Positions 36,094 to 45,739 of a stretch of DNA of 64,000 nt are shown piece by piece. The translations under genes and the position numbers were made by a program. How positions within the stretch are numbered: position 1 is the stretch's first letter; each line of letters starts with the position of its first letter. Source of the DNA: Leuconostoc citreum. Its GTDB lineage: Bacteria; Bacillota; Bacilli; Lactobacillales; Lactobacillaceae. The DNA is taken from NCBI RefSeq assembly GCF_004354555.1, contig NZ_PUFH01000005.1, forward strand, positions 124,001-188,000, written 5' to 3'. The notes beneath the pieces were generated by a model, which saw nothing but the letters and a program-made list of their open reading frames with translations, was not told the origin of the DNA and made no database searches.

Positions 36094-36126
36094 AAAATAA
36101 GTTTAGCATCTGCTAGGCTTATTTTT
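36094..36126 (+). terminator. Terminator after the Gfo/Idh/MocA gene
   Basis: AAAATAAG and TAGCA (36094-36108) pair with TGCTA and CTTATTTT (36111-36125) around an internal TT/GG loop, then T's. Confidence 0.8.
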
Positions 36127-36159
36127 AAATAACAAAAGACGAAGATAAACGGAGGATAC

Positions 36160-37047
36160 ATGACAAACAAAACGAAAGGCCTATTTTTTGCTATGATGGG
36201 TCCCTTGCTCTGGGGTGTTAACAGCGTTGCAGTAGATTTGCTATTTGCCCGTGGTGTTGATGCACAATGGTTTGCTAGTTTTAGATTGTTGTTGGCTGGT
36301 GTCGTATTATTAGTTGTTGCTTATGCTCGAGAGGGGCGTGCTATTTTTAAACCATTTGCTAATGGTTCTGATGCAGCACGTTTAGTTGTTTTTGCCTTTT
36401 TAGGGATGCTGTTTGTTCAATACACTTACATTATGGCTATCAAATCTGGTAATGCAGCGACTGCCACTGTGTTACAATTTACCAATCCGATTATGATTGC
36501 CATCGTTATTGCCTTTAAGACTTGGCAATGGCCAGCACGACAAGATATTTTGGCCATTATAATGGCCATTGTTGGGACAGTACTAATTGCCACACATGGT
36601 CATATAGATCAACTAGCTATGTCAAAATCAGCACTAATTTGGGGTCTTTTGGCAGGTGTTGGCGCAGTGTTTTATACACTCTTACCAAAGCAATTAATTC
36701 AAAAATTTGATGCTGTTACCATCAGTGCTTGGGCAATGTTAATTAGTGGTTTAGGCATTAATATCAGTCATCCAATTTGGCGACAAACACCTCATTGGAC
36801 ATTAGATACCGTAGCTTTGCTATTTTTTTCGATTGTCATTGGGACAGCAATCGCATATGTTGTATTTATTCAAAGTTTAGCCTGGATTAAGCCAACAACT
36901 GCAAGTACGTTAGGGGCTTTAGAACCATTGATGGGTACAATACTCAGTGTTGTTGTTTTTCATATCGCATTTGGCATAATTGACGCACTCGGAGCTGTAT
37001 TAATTATGGGAACAGTATTCATACAAGCCATGAGACGAACACGTTAA
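36160..37047 (+). CDS. EamA-family drug/metabolite transporter
   Basis: A 295-residue membrane protein with ten predicted helices in two EamA repeats (about 5-140 and 155-290). GPLLWGVNSVAVDLL opens the first repeat, and ALEPLMGTILSVVVF, typical of the second EamA repeat, lies near residue 255. It probably exports a small metabolite; the substrate is not known. GGAGG precedes the ATG. Monocistronic, following a terminator. Confidence 0.9.
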   Translation: MTNKTKGLFFAMMGPLLWGVNSVAVDLLFARGVDAQWFASFRLLLAGVVLLVVAYAREGRAIFKPFANGSDAARLVVFAFLGMLFVQYTYIMAIKSGNAATATVLQFTNPIMIAIVIAFKTWQWPARQDILAIIMAIVGTVLIATHGHIDQLAMSKSALIWGLLAGVGAVFYTLLPKQLIQKFDAVTISAWAMLISGLGINISHPIWRQTPHWTLDTVALLFFSIVIGTAIAYVVFIQSLAWIKPTTASTLGALEPLMGTILSVVVFHIAFGIIDALGAVLIMGTVFIQAMRRTR

Positions 37048-37148
37048 ATGACAAAAAGCTCGCGCCATCAACCTTTTTTATGGCCATTCATGATAAAATA
37101 AGTAAGACAGAATAATTAAGGAAAAGCGCAAAGTAGCGTTAAAAAAAG

Positions 37149-39002
37149 ATGACAGAATTTGACTTAGAACAACTTAAAATACGCCAAAAACACATTCGCA
37201 ATTTTTCAATTGTGGCACATATAGATCATGGTAAATCAACGATTGCTGACCGTATTCTTGAGCAAACTCATACAGTTGCAGAACGAGACATGCAAAACCA
37301 ATTACTCGATACAATGGATCTTGAACGCGAGCGAGGGATTACAATTAAATTGAACGCAGTCGAGGTTCACTACGATGCTAAAGATGGCGAGACCTATATT
37401 TTTCATCTTATTGATACACCAGGTCACGTTGATTTTTCTTATGAGGTCTCACGCTCTTTGGCTGCCGCTGAAGGTGCTATTTTGGTCGTTGATGCCGCAC
37501 AGGGTGTTGAAGCACAGACACTAGCGAATGTTTATTTAGCGTTAGATAACAATTTGGAAATACTACCTGTTATCAATAAGATTGATTTACCAGCTGCCGA
37601 TCCAGAAAAGGTACGCGCAGAAATTGAGGACGTGATTGGGATTGATGCGTCTGAAGCAGTGTTGGCTTCGGCTAAAAAAGGGGTTGGTATTCCTGAATTA
37701 CTTGAAAAGATTGTGACTGATTTGCCTGCACCTACTGGTGACCTAACAGCGCCACTGCGAGCTCTAATTTTTGACTCAGCTTATGACCCGTATCGTGGTG
37801 TTGTGGTTAACATGCGTGTACGTGAAGGTATTGTTAAGCCCGGAGACAAGGTGCGCATGATGAATACCGGTGCTGAATATGAAGTGAACGAGGTTGGTGT
37901 CATGTCACCAACAGCTCAAAAGCGTGATTATTTAATGGCTGGCGATGTCGGTTACTTGACAGCCGCGATTAAAGATATCCATACGACCCATTCAGGTGAT
38001 ACTATTACATCTGTCAATAATCCAGCTAGCGAACCATTGGCAGGTTACAAACCAATGACGCCGATGGTTTATTCCGGTTTATATCCTTCGGACAATGCGA
38101 AGTATACAGATTTGCGTGATGCTTTAGAAAAACTGCAATTAAATGATGCTGCCTTATCATTTGAGCCTGAGACATCTCAAGCTTTGGGATTTGGTTATCG
38201 TGTTGGCTTCCTTGGATTATTACATATGGATGTTATTCAAGAGCGATTAGAGCGTGAATTTGGTTTGGATTTGGTAACGACTGCGCCGTCAGTCACTTAT
38301 CATGTGACCACTAATGATGGTGAAATGCTTGAAATTGAGAATCCCTCTGAAATGCCTGAAGCGTCTCAAATTAAGTACATTGAAGAACCTTACGTTGACG
38401 CACAAATCATGGTGCCTAATGATTATGTGGGTGCTGTGATGGAGTTGGCACAGCGTAAAAGAGGTGAGTTTGATACCATGGAGTATCTTGACGAAACACG
38501 TGTCAATGTTAAGTATAAAATACCGCTATCAGAAATTATTTTTAATTTCTTTGATAAACTCAAGTCCAGCACACGTGGTTACGCCTCGTTAGATTATGAG
38601 ATATCTGGTTATCGTCAATCGGATTTACTTAAAATTGACATACTACTTAATTCTGAAAAAGTAGATGCTTTGAGTTTTATTGTTCATCGTGATTTTGCAG
38701 CTGAACGTGGTCGGATTATTACATCTAAGCTCAAAGAAATTATTCCGCGTCAAAACTTTGAAATTCCAGTACAGGCAGCTATTGGGGCTAAAATTTTGGC
38801 ACGTACTAATATCAAAGCCTATCGTAAAGATGTCACAGCAAAAATCCATACAGGTGATCCTGACCGACGCGCCAAGTTATTGGACAAGCAAAAACGCGGA
38901 AAAGCGCGTATGAAATCAGTAGGAACAGTTGATGTACCGCAAGAAGCCTTTATGGCAGTACTGAAAACGGAAGATGACACCCAATACGCCCGTGGCAATT
39001 GA
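37149..39002 (+). CDS. lepA: Elongation factor 4 (LepA)
   Basis: This ribosomal back-translocase-type GTPase is 617 residues long. The G domain has AHIDHGKST near residue 23, the switch I/G2 region [17 protein letters not shown] (G3) and NKIDLP (G4), and the LepA-specific C-terminal domain carries [19 protein letters not shown] near residue 560 and QEAFMAVL. No convincing Shine-Dalgarno sequence lies directly before ATG 37149; a GGAAAAG is about 25 bases upstream. Confidence 0.96.
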   Translation: MTEFDLEQLKIRQKHIRNFSIVAHIDHGKSTIADRILEQTHTVAERDMQNQLLDTMDLERERGITIKLNAVEVHYDAKDGETYIFHLIDTPGHVDFSYEVSRSLAAAEGAILVVDAAQGVEAQTLANVYLALDNNLEILPVINKIDLPAADPEKVRAEIEDVIGIDASEAVLASAKKGVGIPELLEKIVTDLPAPTGDLTAPLRALIFDSAYDPYRGVVVNMRVREGIVKPGDKVRMMNTGAEYEVNEVGVMSPTAQKRDYLMAGDVGYLTAAIKDIHTTHSGDTITSVNNPASEPLAGYKPMTPMVYSGLYPSDNAKYTDLRDALEKLQLNDAALSFEPETSQALGFGYRVGFLGLLHMDVIQERLEREFGLDLVTTAPSVTYHVTTNDGEMLEIENPSEMPEASQIKYIEEPYVDAQIMVPNDYVGAVMELAQRKRGEFDTMEYLDETRVNVKYKIPLSEIIFNFFDKLKSSTRGYASLDYEISGYRQSDLLKIDILLNSEKVDALSFIVHRDFAAERGRIITSKLKEIIPRQNFEIPVQAAIGAKILARTNIKAYRKDVTAKIHTGDPDRRAKLLDKQKRGKARMKSVGTVDVPQEAFMAVLKTEDDTQYARGN

Positions 39003-39090
39003 TTGTCAGTGCCTCATTGCCCCTATTTTTGATGTATTTTTCGCGTAGGCTATATATGTAATAGTTGATGAATTAATAAAGGAGCTCCGT

Positions 39091-40164
39091 ATGTCATTTT
39101 TAGAAAAGTTAAAAAATCTTTGGCCTTTCAACAGCAGCCCTAAAATGAAAGCAATAGGCTTTGAGCAGGCGTTGCCACTTGATGCACCAAATGTTTTTAT
39201 TGAAAAGATGGTGGCTAGGCCCAAACCAGCGGCAAAGGAAGTTTTAGTAAAACTGTCAGCGAGCGCTGTTAATCCAGTTGACACTAAAATGCGGGCTGGC
39301 TATCAGTTAGATGGGACATTTAGAATATTGGGTTTTGATGCTGTGGGCACAGTGGCAGCTGTGGGTACAGAAGTCGGTTTATTTTCAGTTGGCGATAAGG
39401 TCTACTATGCTGGCGCGCAAAACAAGTCTGGCGCAAATGCCGAATACCAAGTTGTTCACGAACAACTAGTCGGGCACGCGCCAACGGGCCTAACAGATGC
39501 TGAAATTGCAGCGATGCCTCTGACAAGTATTACTGCAAGCGAAATCTTACACGAAGCATTAGGTTATGAAGTAAAAAAGAACAGTGCAGCGGGTAAAAGT
39601 ATTCTGATTATTAATGGGGCCGGTGGTGTTGGCTCCGTACTAATTCAACTCGCTAAATATATGGGAATGACAGTAATTACAACTGCGTCTAAGCCAGCGT
39701 CGATTGCTTGGGTTAAATCGATGGGGGCTGACTATATTTTGGATTATCACCAGGATTTATATGCACAATTATGCGGTATACAGTATGAGCAAGTAGATGA
39801 TATTGCTATTTTACAAGATACCAATACCTATTGGCCTCTGGTTACAAAAGTGATCAAACCTTTTGGCCGAATTGCATCAATTGTGGAAACGACTGCACCT
39901 ATTGATATGGGGCCGCTCAAAAATATTGGGGCGCAATTTAGTTGGGTCTTTATGTTTGCCAAGGCTAACTATGGTGTTAATATGGCATCGCAGGGAGAAG
40001 CATTGAACAACATTGCAAGCTTATTAGAGCAACAAATTATTAAATCGACAATGACAACAACTTTGTTAGGCTTATCAGTAAATAACCTTAAAAGAGCTAC
40101 AACAATGGTTGAAGAAGGACACAGTATTGGTAAAGTTGTCATTGAATATGAGGAACAACTATGA
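39091..40164 (+). CDS. Zinc-independent alcohol dehydrogenase-like / quinone oxidoreductase (MDR family)
   Basis: A 357-residue medium-chain dehydrogenase/reductase. It has the GroES-like N-terminal domain (SASAVNPVDTKMRAG, with Asn in the place of the zinc-ligand Cys, then LGFDAVGTV) and a Rossmann domain with INGAGGVGSVLIQLAKYMG near residue 172. The absence of zinc ligands points to NADPH:quinone or enone reductase activity; the substrate is unknown. The first 20 residues are an unusual extension with MSFLEKLKNLWPF. It overlaps prmA by 4 bases. Confidence 0.88.
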   Translation: MSFLEKLKNLWPFNSSPKMKAIGFEQALPLDAPNVFIEKMVARPKPAAKEVLVKLSASAVNPVDTKMRAGYQLDGTFRILGFDAVGTVAAVGTEVGLFSVGDKVYYAGAQNKSGANAEYQVVHEQLVGHAPTGLTDAEIAAMPLTSITASEILHEALGYEVKKNSAAGKSILIINGAGGVGSVLIQLAKYMGMTVITTASKPASIAWVKSMGADYILDYHQDLYAQLCGIQYEQVDDIAILQDTNTYWPLVTKVIKPFGRIASIVETTAPIDMGPLKNIGAQFSWVFMFAKANYGVNMASQGEALNNIASLLEQQIIKSTMTTTLLGLSVNNLKRATTMVEEGHSIGKVVIEYEEQL

Positions 40165-41039
40165 ATTGGCAAGCAGTGAGCGTTGCAACGAAAAATGAAG
40201 CAATAGAAACAGTGGCGGATATCTTGTTGCAAGTTGGTGCTCAGGGTGTTCAAATTAATGATCATGACGCTATTAGCGTGACGGCCTACTACCCAGATGA
40301 TGAGCAATTAGGTGAAACAATCACTGCAATTCAGAAGGCACTAAAGCATTTAAGTGATATTGGCATGTCTGTTGCCCCAGCGACGATAACTGTCAATGGT
40401 ATTCAACAAAAAGATTGGGAAGATAATTGGAAAGCCTATTATCATGCGGAGCGTGTCACGCGGCACTTTACTGTCGTACCTTCTTGGGAAACATATCATC
40501 CCAACCAGATAGATGAATTACCTATTATCATGGATCCTAAGTTAGCATTTGGTACTGGCACACACGAAACAACTCGGTTAATGCTACAAGCTTTAGAAAA
40601 TGTTGTTCGTGGTGGTGAATCTATGATCGATGTTGGTACCGGATCTGGGGTTTTAGCTGTTGCAGCCAAACAATTGGGTGTAGCGCATGTACTGGCAACA
40701 GACATCGATGAGATGTCTGTCAATGTGGCAAAAGAAAATTTGCGGTTAAATCCAGTTGCACAAGATGTGACGGTTGTGGCAAGCGATTTGTTAGCTGATG
40801 TTGTTATTTCTCCTGTTGACTTGATTGTGGCAAATATTTTGGCTGATGTTATTGAAAGATTAATTCCCCAAACCACTACTTTATTAAAGCCAGGTGGCTT
40901 ATTCTTGGTGTCTGGGATTTATGATAATATCGCGCTACATATTGAAGATGTTTTGCGCGCAAATGACTATACCATTGTTCAAAAGTCTCAAATGGGTGAA
41001 TGGCATGGGTATATTGCGCAATTGAAGGAAAAAAATTAA
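40161..41039 (+). CDS. prmA: Ribosomal protein L11 methyltransferase
   Basis: A 292-residue SAM-dependent enzyme that trimethylates L11. It has the PrmA N-terminal recognition domain, a QQKDWEDNWKAYYHAERV stretch, DPKLAFGTGTHETTRLML near residue 130, IDVGTGSGVLAVAAKQLG near residue 155 (SAM binding) and the NILADVI motif near residue 225. It overlaps the upstream gene by 4 bases and rsmE by one base, the common prmA-rsmE arrangement. Confidence 0.95.
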   Translation: MNWQAVSVATKNEAIETVADILLQVGAQGVQINDHDAISVTAYYPDDEQLGETITAIQKALKHLSDIGMSVAPATITVNGIQQKDWEDNWKAYYHAERVTRHFTVVPSWETYHPNQIDELPIIMDPKLAFGTGTHETTRLMLQALENVVRGGESMIDVGTGSGVLAVAAKQLGVAHVLATDIDEMSVNVAKENLRLNPVAQDVTVVASDLLADVVISPVDLIVANILADVIERLIPQTTTLLKPGGLFLVSGIYDNIALHIEDVLRANDYTIVQKSQMGEWHGYIAQLKEKN

Positions 41040-41776
41040 TGCAACGCTACTTTTTAAATGAAACAATAACTGATGAAATTAATTTAGCATCAAACCAAAG
41101 TATCTTTAAACACTTTGGTAAAGTATTACGCGCGCGTGTAGGGACACAGGCTGAATTTGTTGATAACAATCGACGTGTTGTTATTGCTGAGGTAGTGACA
41201 ATAACACCGGAATCAATGCATTTAAAGGTTATAAACACGATTTCAGCTGAAGCCGAGTTACCTTTAGAAATAAGTGTTGTCGTTTCACCTTTGAAAAATG
41301 ATCGTTCTGACTGGTTTGTTCAAAAAGCGACAGAGCTGGGTGTGCACCACATTATTTTTACGAATATGGCACGCACTGTAACTGATTGGCACAAACAGCA
41401 AGATAAAAAACAGTTACGTTTTCAAAAAATTGCGCAAGCTGCCGCTGAGCAGGCCCACCGTTTAATGGTGCCAACGGTTCAATTCATAGATTGGCAGGCA
41501 ATGATAGCGCAACCCAAAAATTTAGGGCTTGTCGCTTGGGAAGAATCAGCAAGAGCAGGGGAAAGTGCTAACCTTGTTCAAACAATTAGGGAGGCACCGC
41601 ACGGCGCTAAAATCGTCTTATTGTTTGGCCCTGAAGGTGGCTTAACGACATCAGAAGTGACTGAATTGACCACATCTCACTTTATATCTGCTGGATTAGG
41701 GCCGCGAATATTAAGAGCTGAAACAGCACCACTTTATGCACTCTCTGCAATCAGTGTCTTGCGGGAGTTGATCTAA
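41039..41776 (+). CDS. rsmE: 16S rRNA m3U1498 methyltransferase
   Basis: A 245-residue SPOUT-class methyltransferase that modifies U1498 of 16S rRNA. The N-terminal PUA-like domain has HFGKVLRARVG, and the knotted domain has KNDRSDWFVQKATELGV, a EQAHRLMVPTVQ segment, LLFGPEGGLTTSEV near residue 200 and LGPRILRAETAPLYALS, the SAM knot. The start ATG overlaps the prmA stop (TAATG); earlier in-frame starts lie inside prmA. Confidence 0.95.
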   Translation: MQRYFLNETITDEINLASNQSIFKHFGKVLRARVGTQAEFVDNNRRVVIAEVVTITPESMHLKVINTISAEAELPLEISVVVSPLKNDRSDWFVQKATELGVHHIIFTNMARTVTDWHKQQDKKQLRFQKIAQAAAEQAHRLMVPTVQFIDWQAMIAQPKNLGLVAWEESARAGESANLVQTIREAPHGAKIVLLFGPEGGLTTSEVTELTTSHFISAGLGPRILRAETAPLYALSAISVLRELI

Positions 41777-41852
41777 TTTTATATACTAAAACAAACGATG
41801 CCTAGTTCAGCAGTGATTATAACAAGCGACATGGGCTGAAAGGTTATTCATA

Positions 41853-42293
41853 ATGAAAAGATTTTTTAATAAAAATTATGGTATTCATGGCATAGCAATT
41901 CTCATCACGGCTCTTGTATTACCATGGTTTGGCCAGCTGTTAAATTGGTCAACTTTGAATCAGATTATTTGGTTATATATTATCGTAAATGGCCTCTATA
42001 TGCTTTACTTTGGTTATGTCACACGTAAACGTGGTCTTTTTCCGGGTGTATTAGTTATTATGCCACTATTTTTTGCATTGATAACAACGTGGTTACTTGG
42101 GTTGGTATCAACATCTTATGGTTTTTATTTGGCACTATTCTATTTTGTGTTAAGTTTATTTACGTTTTTTGGTGATACACGAGATGACCCAGACGAAAAC
42201 TTAATTCCAGTTGAGAACGGTTTCTATGGTTTGCATTCGGATGACGATGATGAAAAAATCTCTGTACCAGTTGATGGTGGTTTCAAATCGTAG
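41853..42293 (+). CDS. Small membrane protein of unknown function
   Basis: I do not recognise the family. The 146-residue protein has four predicted membrane helices (about 12-32, 37-56, 64-86, 88-108) and a soluble acidic C-terminus. The C-terminus carries two similar short segments, IPVENGFYG and VPVDGGFKS, separated by an Asp-rich linker (SDDDDEK). GAAAGG lies before the ATG. It lies alone between rsmE and an ABC-F gene and ends at a terminator. Confidence 0.75.
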   Translation: MKRFFNKNYGIHGIAILITALVLPWFGQLLNWSTLNQIIWLYIIVNGLYMLYFGYVTRKRGLFPGVLVIMPLFFALITTWLLGLVSTSYGFYLALFYFVLSLFTFFGDTRDDPDENLIPVENGFYGLHSDDDDEKISVPVDGGFKS

Positions 42294-42325
42294 TTTGCGG
42301 TTATTTTATTAGGAGAAATTCTTTT

Positions 42326-42352
42326 GAAAAGCACGACCTTTCGTGCTTTTTC
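42326..42352 (+). terminator. Terminator after the membrane protein gene
   Basis: GAAAAGCACGA (42326-42336) and TCGTGCTTTTTC (42341-42352) with a CCTT loop. Confidence 0.88.
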
Positions 42353-42441
42353 TGTTATAGTTAAAATAGGTATTTTTACTGATATTGCAATATGTTTAGC
42401 TTATTTGTTGAACAATTGCACACTATGTGGAGGAAATTTAA

Positions 42442-44064
42442 TTGATCACAGTATCAGACATGAGCTTTAGCTTTTCAGGCCCAAAGCTTTATCAAGATGT
42501 TAATTTAAAGTTAACCCCCGGCAACACGTACGGTATTATTGGTGCCAACGGTGCTGGAAAATCAACTTTTTTGAAGTTGTTGCAAGGCGAATTACAGCCA
42601 ACAGAAGGCGTTATTTCTATTGGTGATGGTGAGCGTATGTCTTCGTTGCAACAAGACCATTTCGCTTTTGATGAATTTACGGTATTAGATACTGTTATTC
42701 AAGGGCATAAAAGACTATACGAAGTTAAAACTGAAATGGATGCTATCTATGCGAAGCCAGATTTCAATGATGAAGATGGTGTGCGCGTGGCTGACTTGGG
42801 TGCTGAATTTGAAGAGCTCGACGGCTGGAATGCAGAGGTCGAGGCAGGTCAGCTATTAAGTAAGTTAGGTATCCCAGATGACATGCAATATACGTTAATG
42901 GGTGAGTTAACAGAAAATGATAAAGTTAAAGTTCTGTTAGCCCAAGCATTGTTTGGTAATCCCGATATCTTAGTCTTAGATGAACCAACGAACGGACTTG
43001 ATGTGCAAACAATCAATTGGTTAGAAGACTTTTTAGCAGATTTTCCAAATCTTGTTATCGTTGTCTCGCATGATCGTCACTTCCTTAATGCTGTGTCGAC
43101 GAATATTTTGGATGTTGACTTTGGCAAAATTACACCCTTTGTTGGTAATTATGATTTTTGGCGTGAGTCTTCTGAGCTAGCACAACGATTAGCTTCACAG
43201 CAAAATGCCAAAAAAGAAGAACAAATTAAGCAACTGCAGGAATTCGTAGCACGATTTTCTGCTAATGCATCAAAATCAAAGCAAGCAACTGCGCGTAAAA
43301 AGCAATTAGATAAAATCACCTTGGATGATATTAAGCCATCTTCTCGTAAATATCCATTCATCAATTTCCCAATTGGTCGCGAAATGGGGAACGATATGGT
43401 CAGAGTCGAAAATGTCTCTAAAACAATTGATGGCGAAAAAGTGTTAGATAATATTTCATTTATTGGGCGTCCGGGGGATAAGATTGCTATTTTGTCACGT
43501 TCTGATTTAGCAACCACAACCTTAATGCAGATTATTGCTGGCACGATGGCACCAGATACGGGCACTGTAACATGGGGTGTCACAACGTCACAATCTTATA
43601 TCGCAAAAGACTTAAATGATAACTTTGACGACCAAGATAAAACAATTTTAGATTGGTTACGTGATTTTGCTGAAGAAGAACAAAAGGATAATACAAGCTT
43701 ACGGGGTATGCTTGGTCAAATGTTATTCCGTGGCGATGACTCTTTGAAAGAAATTAAAGTTTTGTCTGGTGGTGAAAAAGTTCGCATTACATTAGCTAAA
43801 ATGATGCTCTTAAAGGCCAATGTTTTGCTGATGGATGACCCTACTAATCATTTGGACTTGGAATCAATTCAATCACTCAACGATGCTGTTGTTAATTTCA
43901 AGGGTGGTATCATCATGACATCTCACGATCATGAGTTTTTAGCAACAACTGCTAATCATGTTATTGAAGTGTCAAGCAAAGGTCTTGTTGACCGTGTCGA
44001 TACAACCTATGACGAATTTATCACGACAGAGAGCATTCAAGAAAAAGTTAAGGCATTATACTAA
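42442..44064 (+). CDS. ABC-F family ATP-binding protein (YkpA/YbiT-like)
   Basis: A 540-residue soluble protein with two ABC domains and no membrane part, the ABC-F layout of ribosome-acting ATPases. Domain 1 has GANGAGKSTFLKLL near residue 37 and LDEPTNGLD; its signature region reads MGELTENDKVKVLLAQ, a degenerate LSGGE. Domain 2 has VLSGGEKVRITLAKM and DDPTNHLDLESI, but its Walker A reads SRSDLATTTLM, with no recognisable GxxGxGKS/T. So the two sites look non-equivalent. The start is TTG at 42442, placed after GGAGGAAA; the next ATG is 18 bases on. Confidence 0.88.
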   Translation: MITVSDMSFSFSGPKLYQDVNLKLTPGNTYGIIGANGAGKSTFLKLLQGELQPTEGVISIGDGERMSSLQQDHFAFDEFTVLDTVIQGHKRLYEVKTEMDAIYAKPDFNDEDGVRVADLGAEFEELDGWNAEVEAGQLLSKLGIPDDMQYTLMGELTENDKVKVLLAQALFGNPDILVLDEPTNGLDVQTINWLEDFLADFPNLVIVVSHDRHFLNAVSTNILDVDFGKITPFVGNYDFWRESSELAQRLASQQNAKKEEQIKQLQEFVARFSANASKSKQATARKKQLDKITLDDIKPSSRKYPFINFPIGREMGNDMVRVENVSKTIDGEKVLDNISFIGRPGDKIAILSRSDLATTTLMQIIAGTMAPDTGTVTWGVTTSQSYIAKDLNDNFDDQDKTILDWLRDFAEEEQKDNTSLRGMLGQMLFRGDDSLKEIKVLSGGEKVRITLAKMMLLKANVLLMDDPTNHLDLESIQSLNDAVVNFKGGIIMTSHDHEFLATTANHVIEVSSKGLVDRVDTTYDEFITTESIQEKVKALY

Positions 44065-44080
44065 TTTTAGTATCTCATTT

Positions 44081-44103
44081 AAAGCGTCTAATGGCGCTTT
44101 TTT
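44081..44103 (+). terminator. Terminator after the ABC-F gene
   Basis: AAAGCG (44081-44086) and CGCTTTTTT (44095-44103). Confidence 0.75.
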
Positions 44104-44139
44104 GCATGTTATAATAGATGTCAAAGGAGTTTACGCGTT

Positions 44140-45300
44140 ATGATAATTGGTATCGACAAAATGGCAAGTTATACAACAGAGTTTGCTTTAGACCTAACGA
44201 CATTAGCGCTTGCGCGCGGTGATGAACCTGAAAAGTATACAATCGGTATTGGCCAAAATAAGCAAGCGGTTATACCTAACTTTGAAGATGTTGTGACAAT
44301 GGGGGTCAATGCGGCAAGAAAAATTTTAACCGTAGCAGACCGTGAACAAATCGATATGGTTATATTTGCCACTGAATCAGGGATTGATAATTCAAAATCA
44401 GCTGCCATTTATGCTCAACGTTTGTTGGGCCTATCATCGTTTTCACGAACAATTGAACTGAAACAAGCTTGCTATGCTGGCACTTATGGTTTGATGCAAG
44501 CAAACGATTATGTTAAAGCACATCCTGACAAACGTGTGTTGGTTATAGCATCCGATATAGCGCGCTATGGCATTGCGACACCTGGAGAAGTCACCCAGGG
44601 TGGTGGTGCCATAGCTATGATTGTGTCACAAGATCCAAAATTATTGGCTTTTAACGATGATTCCGTATATATGTCTCAAGATGTTGCAGATTTTTGGCGA
44701 CCACTAGATCGAACAGAGGCGATTGTCGATGGCCACTTGTCAACTGACATATATAAAGAAATGTTTCTCACGCTTTGGCAGCGCTACAAGCAAAATACGA
44801 ACAAAACGCTGAATGATTTTGCTGGATTTGCTTTTCATTTACCATATACTAAAATGGGCAAGAAAGCCTTAGATCAAATTATAGACGAGGCTCACGATGG
44901 ACAAAGGCAACGTTTACTGGCCAATTTAGAGGCAAGTCAATTATTTAGTCGAGAGGTTGGCAACCTTTATACAGGATCTGTTTATTTGAGTCTATTATCC
45001 TTAATTAGTAATAGTTCTGATTTATTACCTGGCGAGCAACTAGCGATATTTAGCTACGGTTCTGGTGCCGAAGCTGAATTATACTCGGTCACCCTACAAA
45101 AAGATTTTCATCAGTATGTACCAGCTGATGAAACCAAAGCAATGCTGGCACAGCGCCATGAAGTGACAGTTGCGGAGTATGAAACAATGTTTAACGCACA
45201 ACTGCATCACTCGTATGGTGAATCACAAACAGCAGCGAATAGCGCACGTAAAACAGTACAATTTTGGGGTTGGCGAGATGGACAGCGTATCTATCAGTAA
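44140..45300 (+). CDS. mvaS: Hydroxymethylglutaryl-CoA synthase
   Basis: MvaS condenses acetyl-CoA with acetoacetyl-CoA in the mevalonate route to isoprenoids, the route used by lactic acid bacteria. The 386-residue thiolase-fold protein has GIDKMA at the start, ATESGIDNSKSAA with catalytic Glu79, ELKQACYAGTYGL with nucleophile Cys111, and FAFHLPYTKMGKKAL with the catalytic His near residue 233. A TATAAT lies at about 44110 and AAAGGAG before the ATG. No other mevalonate gene is adjacent. Confidence 0.95.
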   Translation: MIIGIDKMASYTTEFALDLTTLALARGDEPEKYTIGIGQNKQAVIPNFEDVVTMGVNAARKILTVADREQIDMVIFATESGIDNSKSAAIYAQRLLGLSSFSRTIELKQACYAGTYGLMQANDYVKAHPDKRVLVIASDIARYGIATPGEVTQGGGAIAMIVSQDPKLLAFNDDSVYMSQDVADFWRPLDRTEAIVDGHLSTDIYKEMFLTLWQRYKQNTNKTLNDFAGFAFHLPYTKMGKKALDQIIDEAHDGQRQRLLANLEASQLFSREVGNLYTGSVYLSLLSLISNSSDLLPGEQLAIFSYGSGAEAELYSVTLQKDFHQYVPADETKAMLAQRHEVTVAEYETMFNAQLHHSYGESQTAANSARKTVQFWGWRDGQRIYQ

Positions 45301-45376
45301 TCGCAATTAGAAAAAATATAGCGTGTAAAAATAATTTATTGTATAATATTAAAATAACTTTTAAAGAGGAAATAAC

Positions 45377-45649
45377 GTGGCAAAAGCAGTAGTAACAGTA
45401 ATTGGAAAAGATAAGCCAGGCATTATTGCCGGTGTTTCAAACACTTTGGCTGAGCACCATATTAACATTTTAGACGTTTCACAGACGATTATGTCTGATA
45501 TTTTTACGATGAGTATGTTAATCAACTTAGAAAAGCTCGATGAAGAATACAACAAATTACAAGATGATTTAAACGGCTTGGGTAAGCAGTTAAACGTTGA
45601 AATACATATGCAGCGTGAAGAAATTTTTAATGCAATGAGCCGTGTGTAA
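45377..45649 (+). CDS. ACT domain protein (UPF0237)
   Basis: A 90-residue single ACT domain: VVTVIGKDKPGIIAGVSNTLAEHHINILD is the classic first half (ligand loop), followed by LEKLDEEYNKLQDDLNGLGKQL. ACT domains bind amino acids or other small ligands; the stand-alone UPF0237 proteins have no proven role. The start is GTG 45377 behind AGAGGA. It precedes the UPF0210 gene, an arrangement conserved in many bacteria and suggestive of a joint role. Confidence 0.9.
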   Translation: MAKAVVTVIGKDKPGIIAGVSNTLAEHHINILDVSQTIMSDIFTMSMLINLEKLDEEYNKLQDDLNGLGKQLNVEIHMQREEIFNAMSRV

Positions 45650-45739
45650 GTAACGACTGTAATTATAATGTGGTTAAATGACAGTATAGTAGGTGATATT
45701 ATACTGTCATATTCTCGTGCATGAAAATAAGGAGATATG

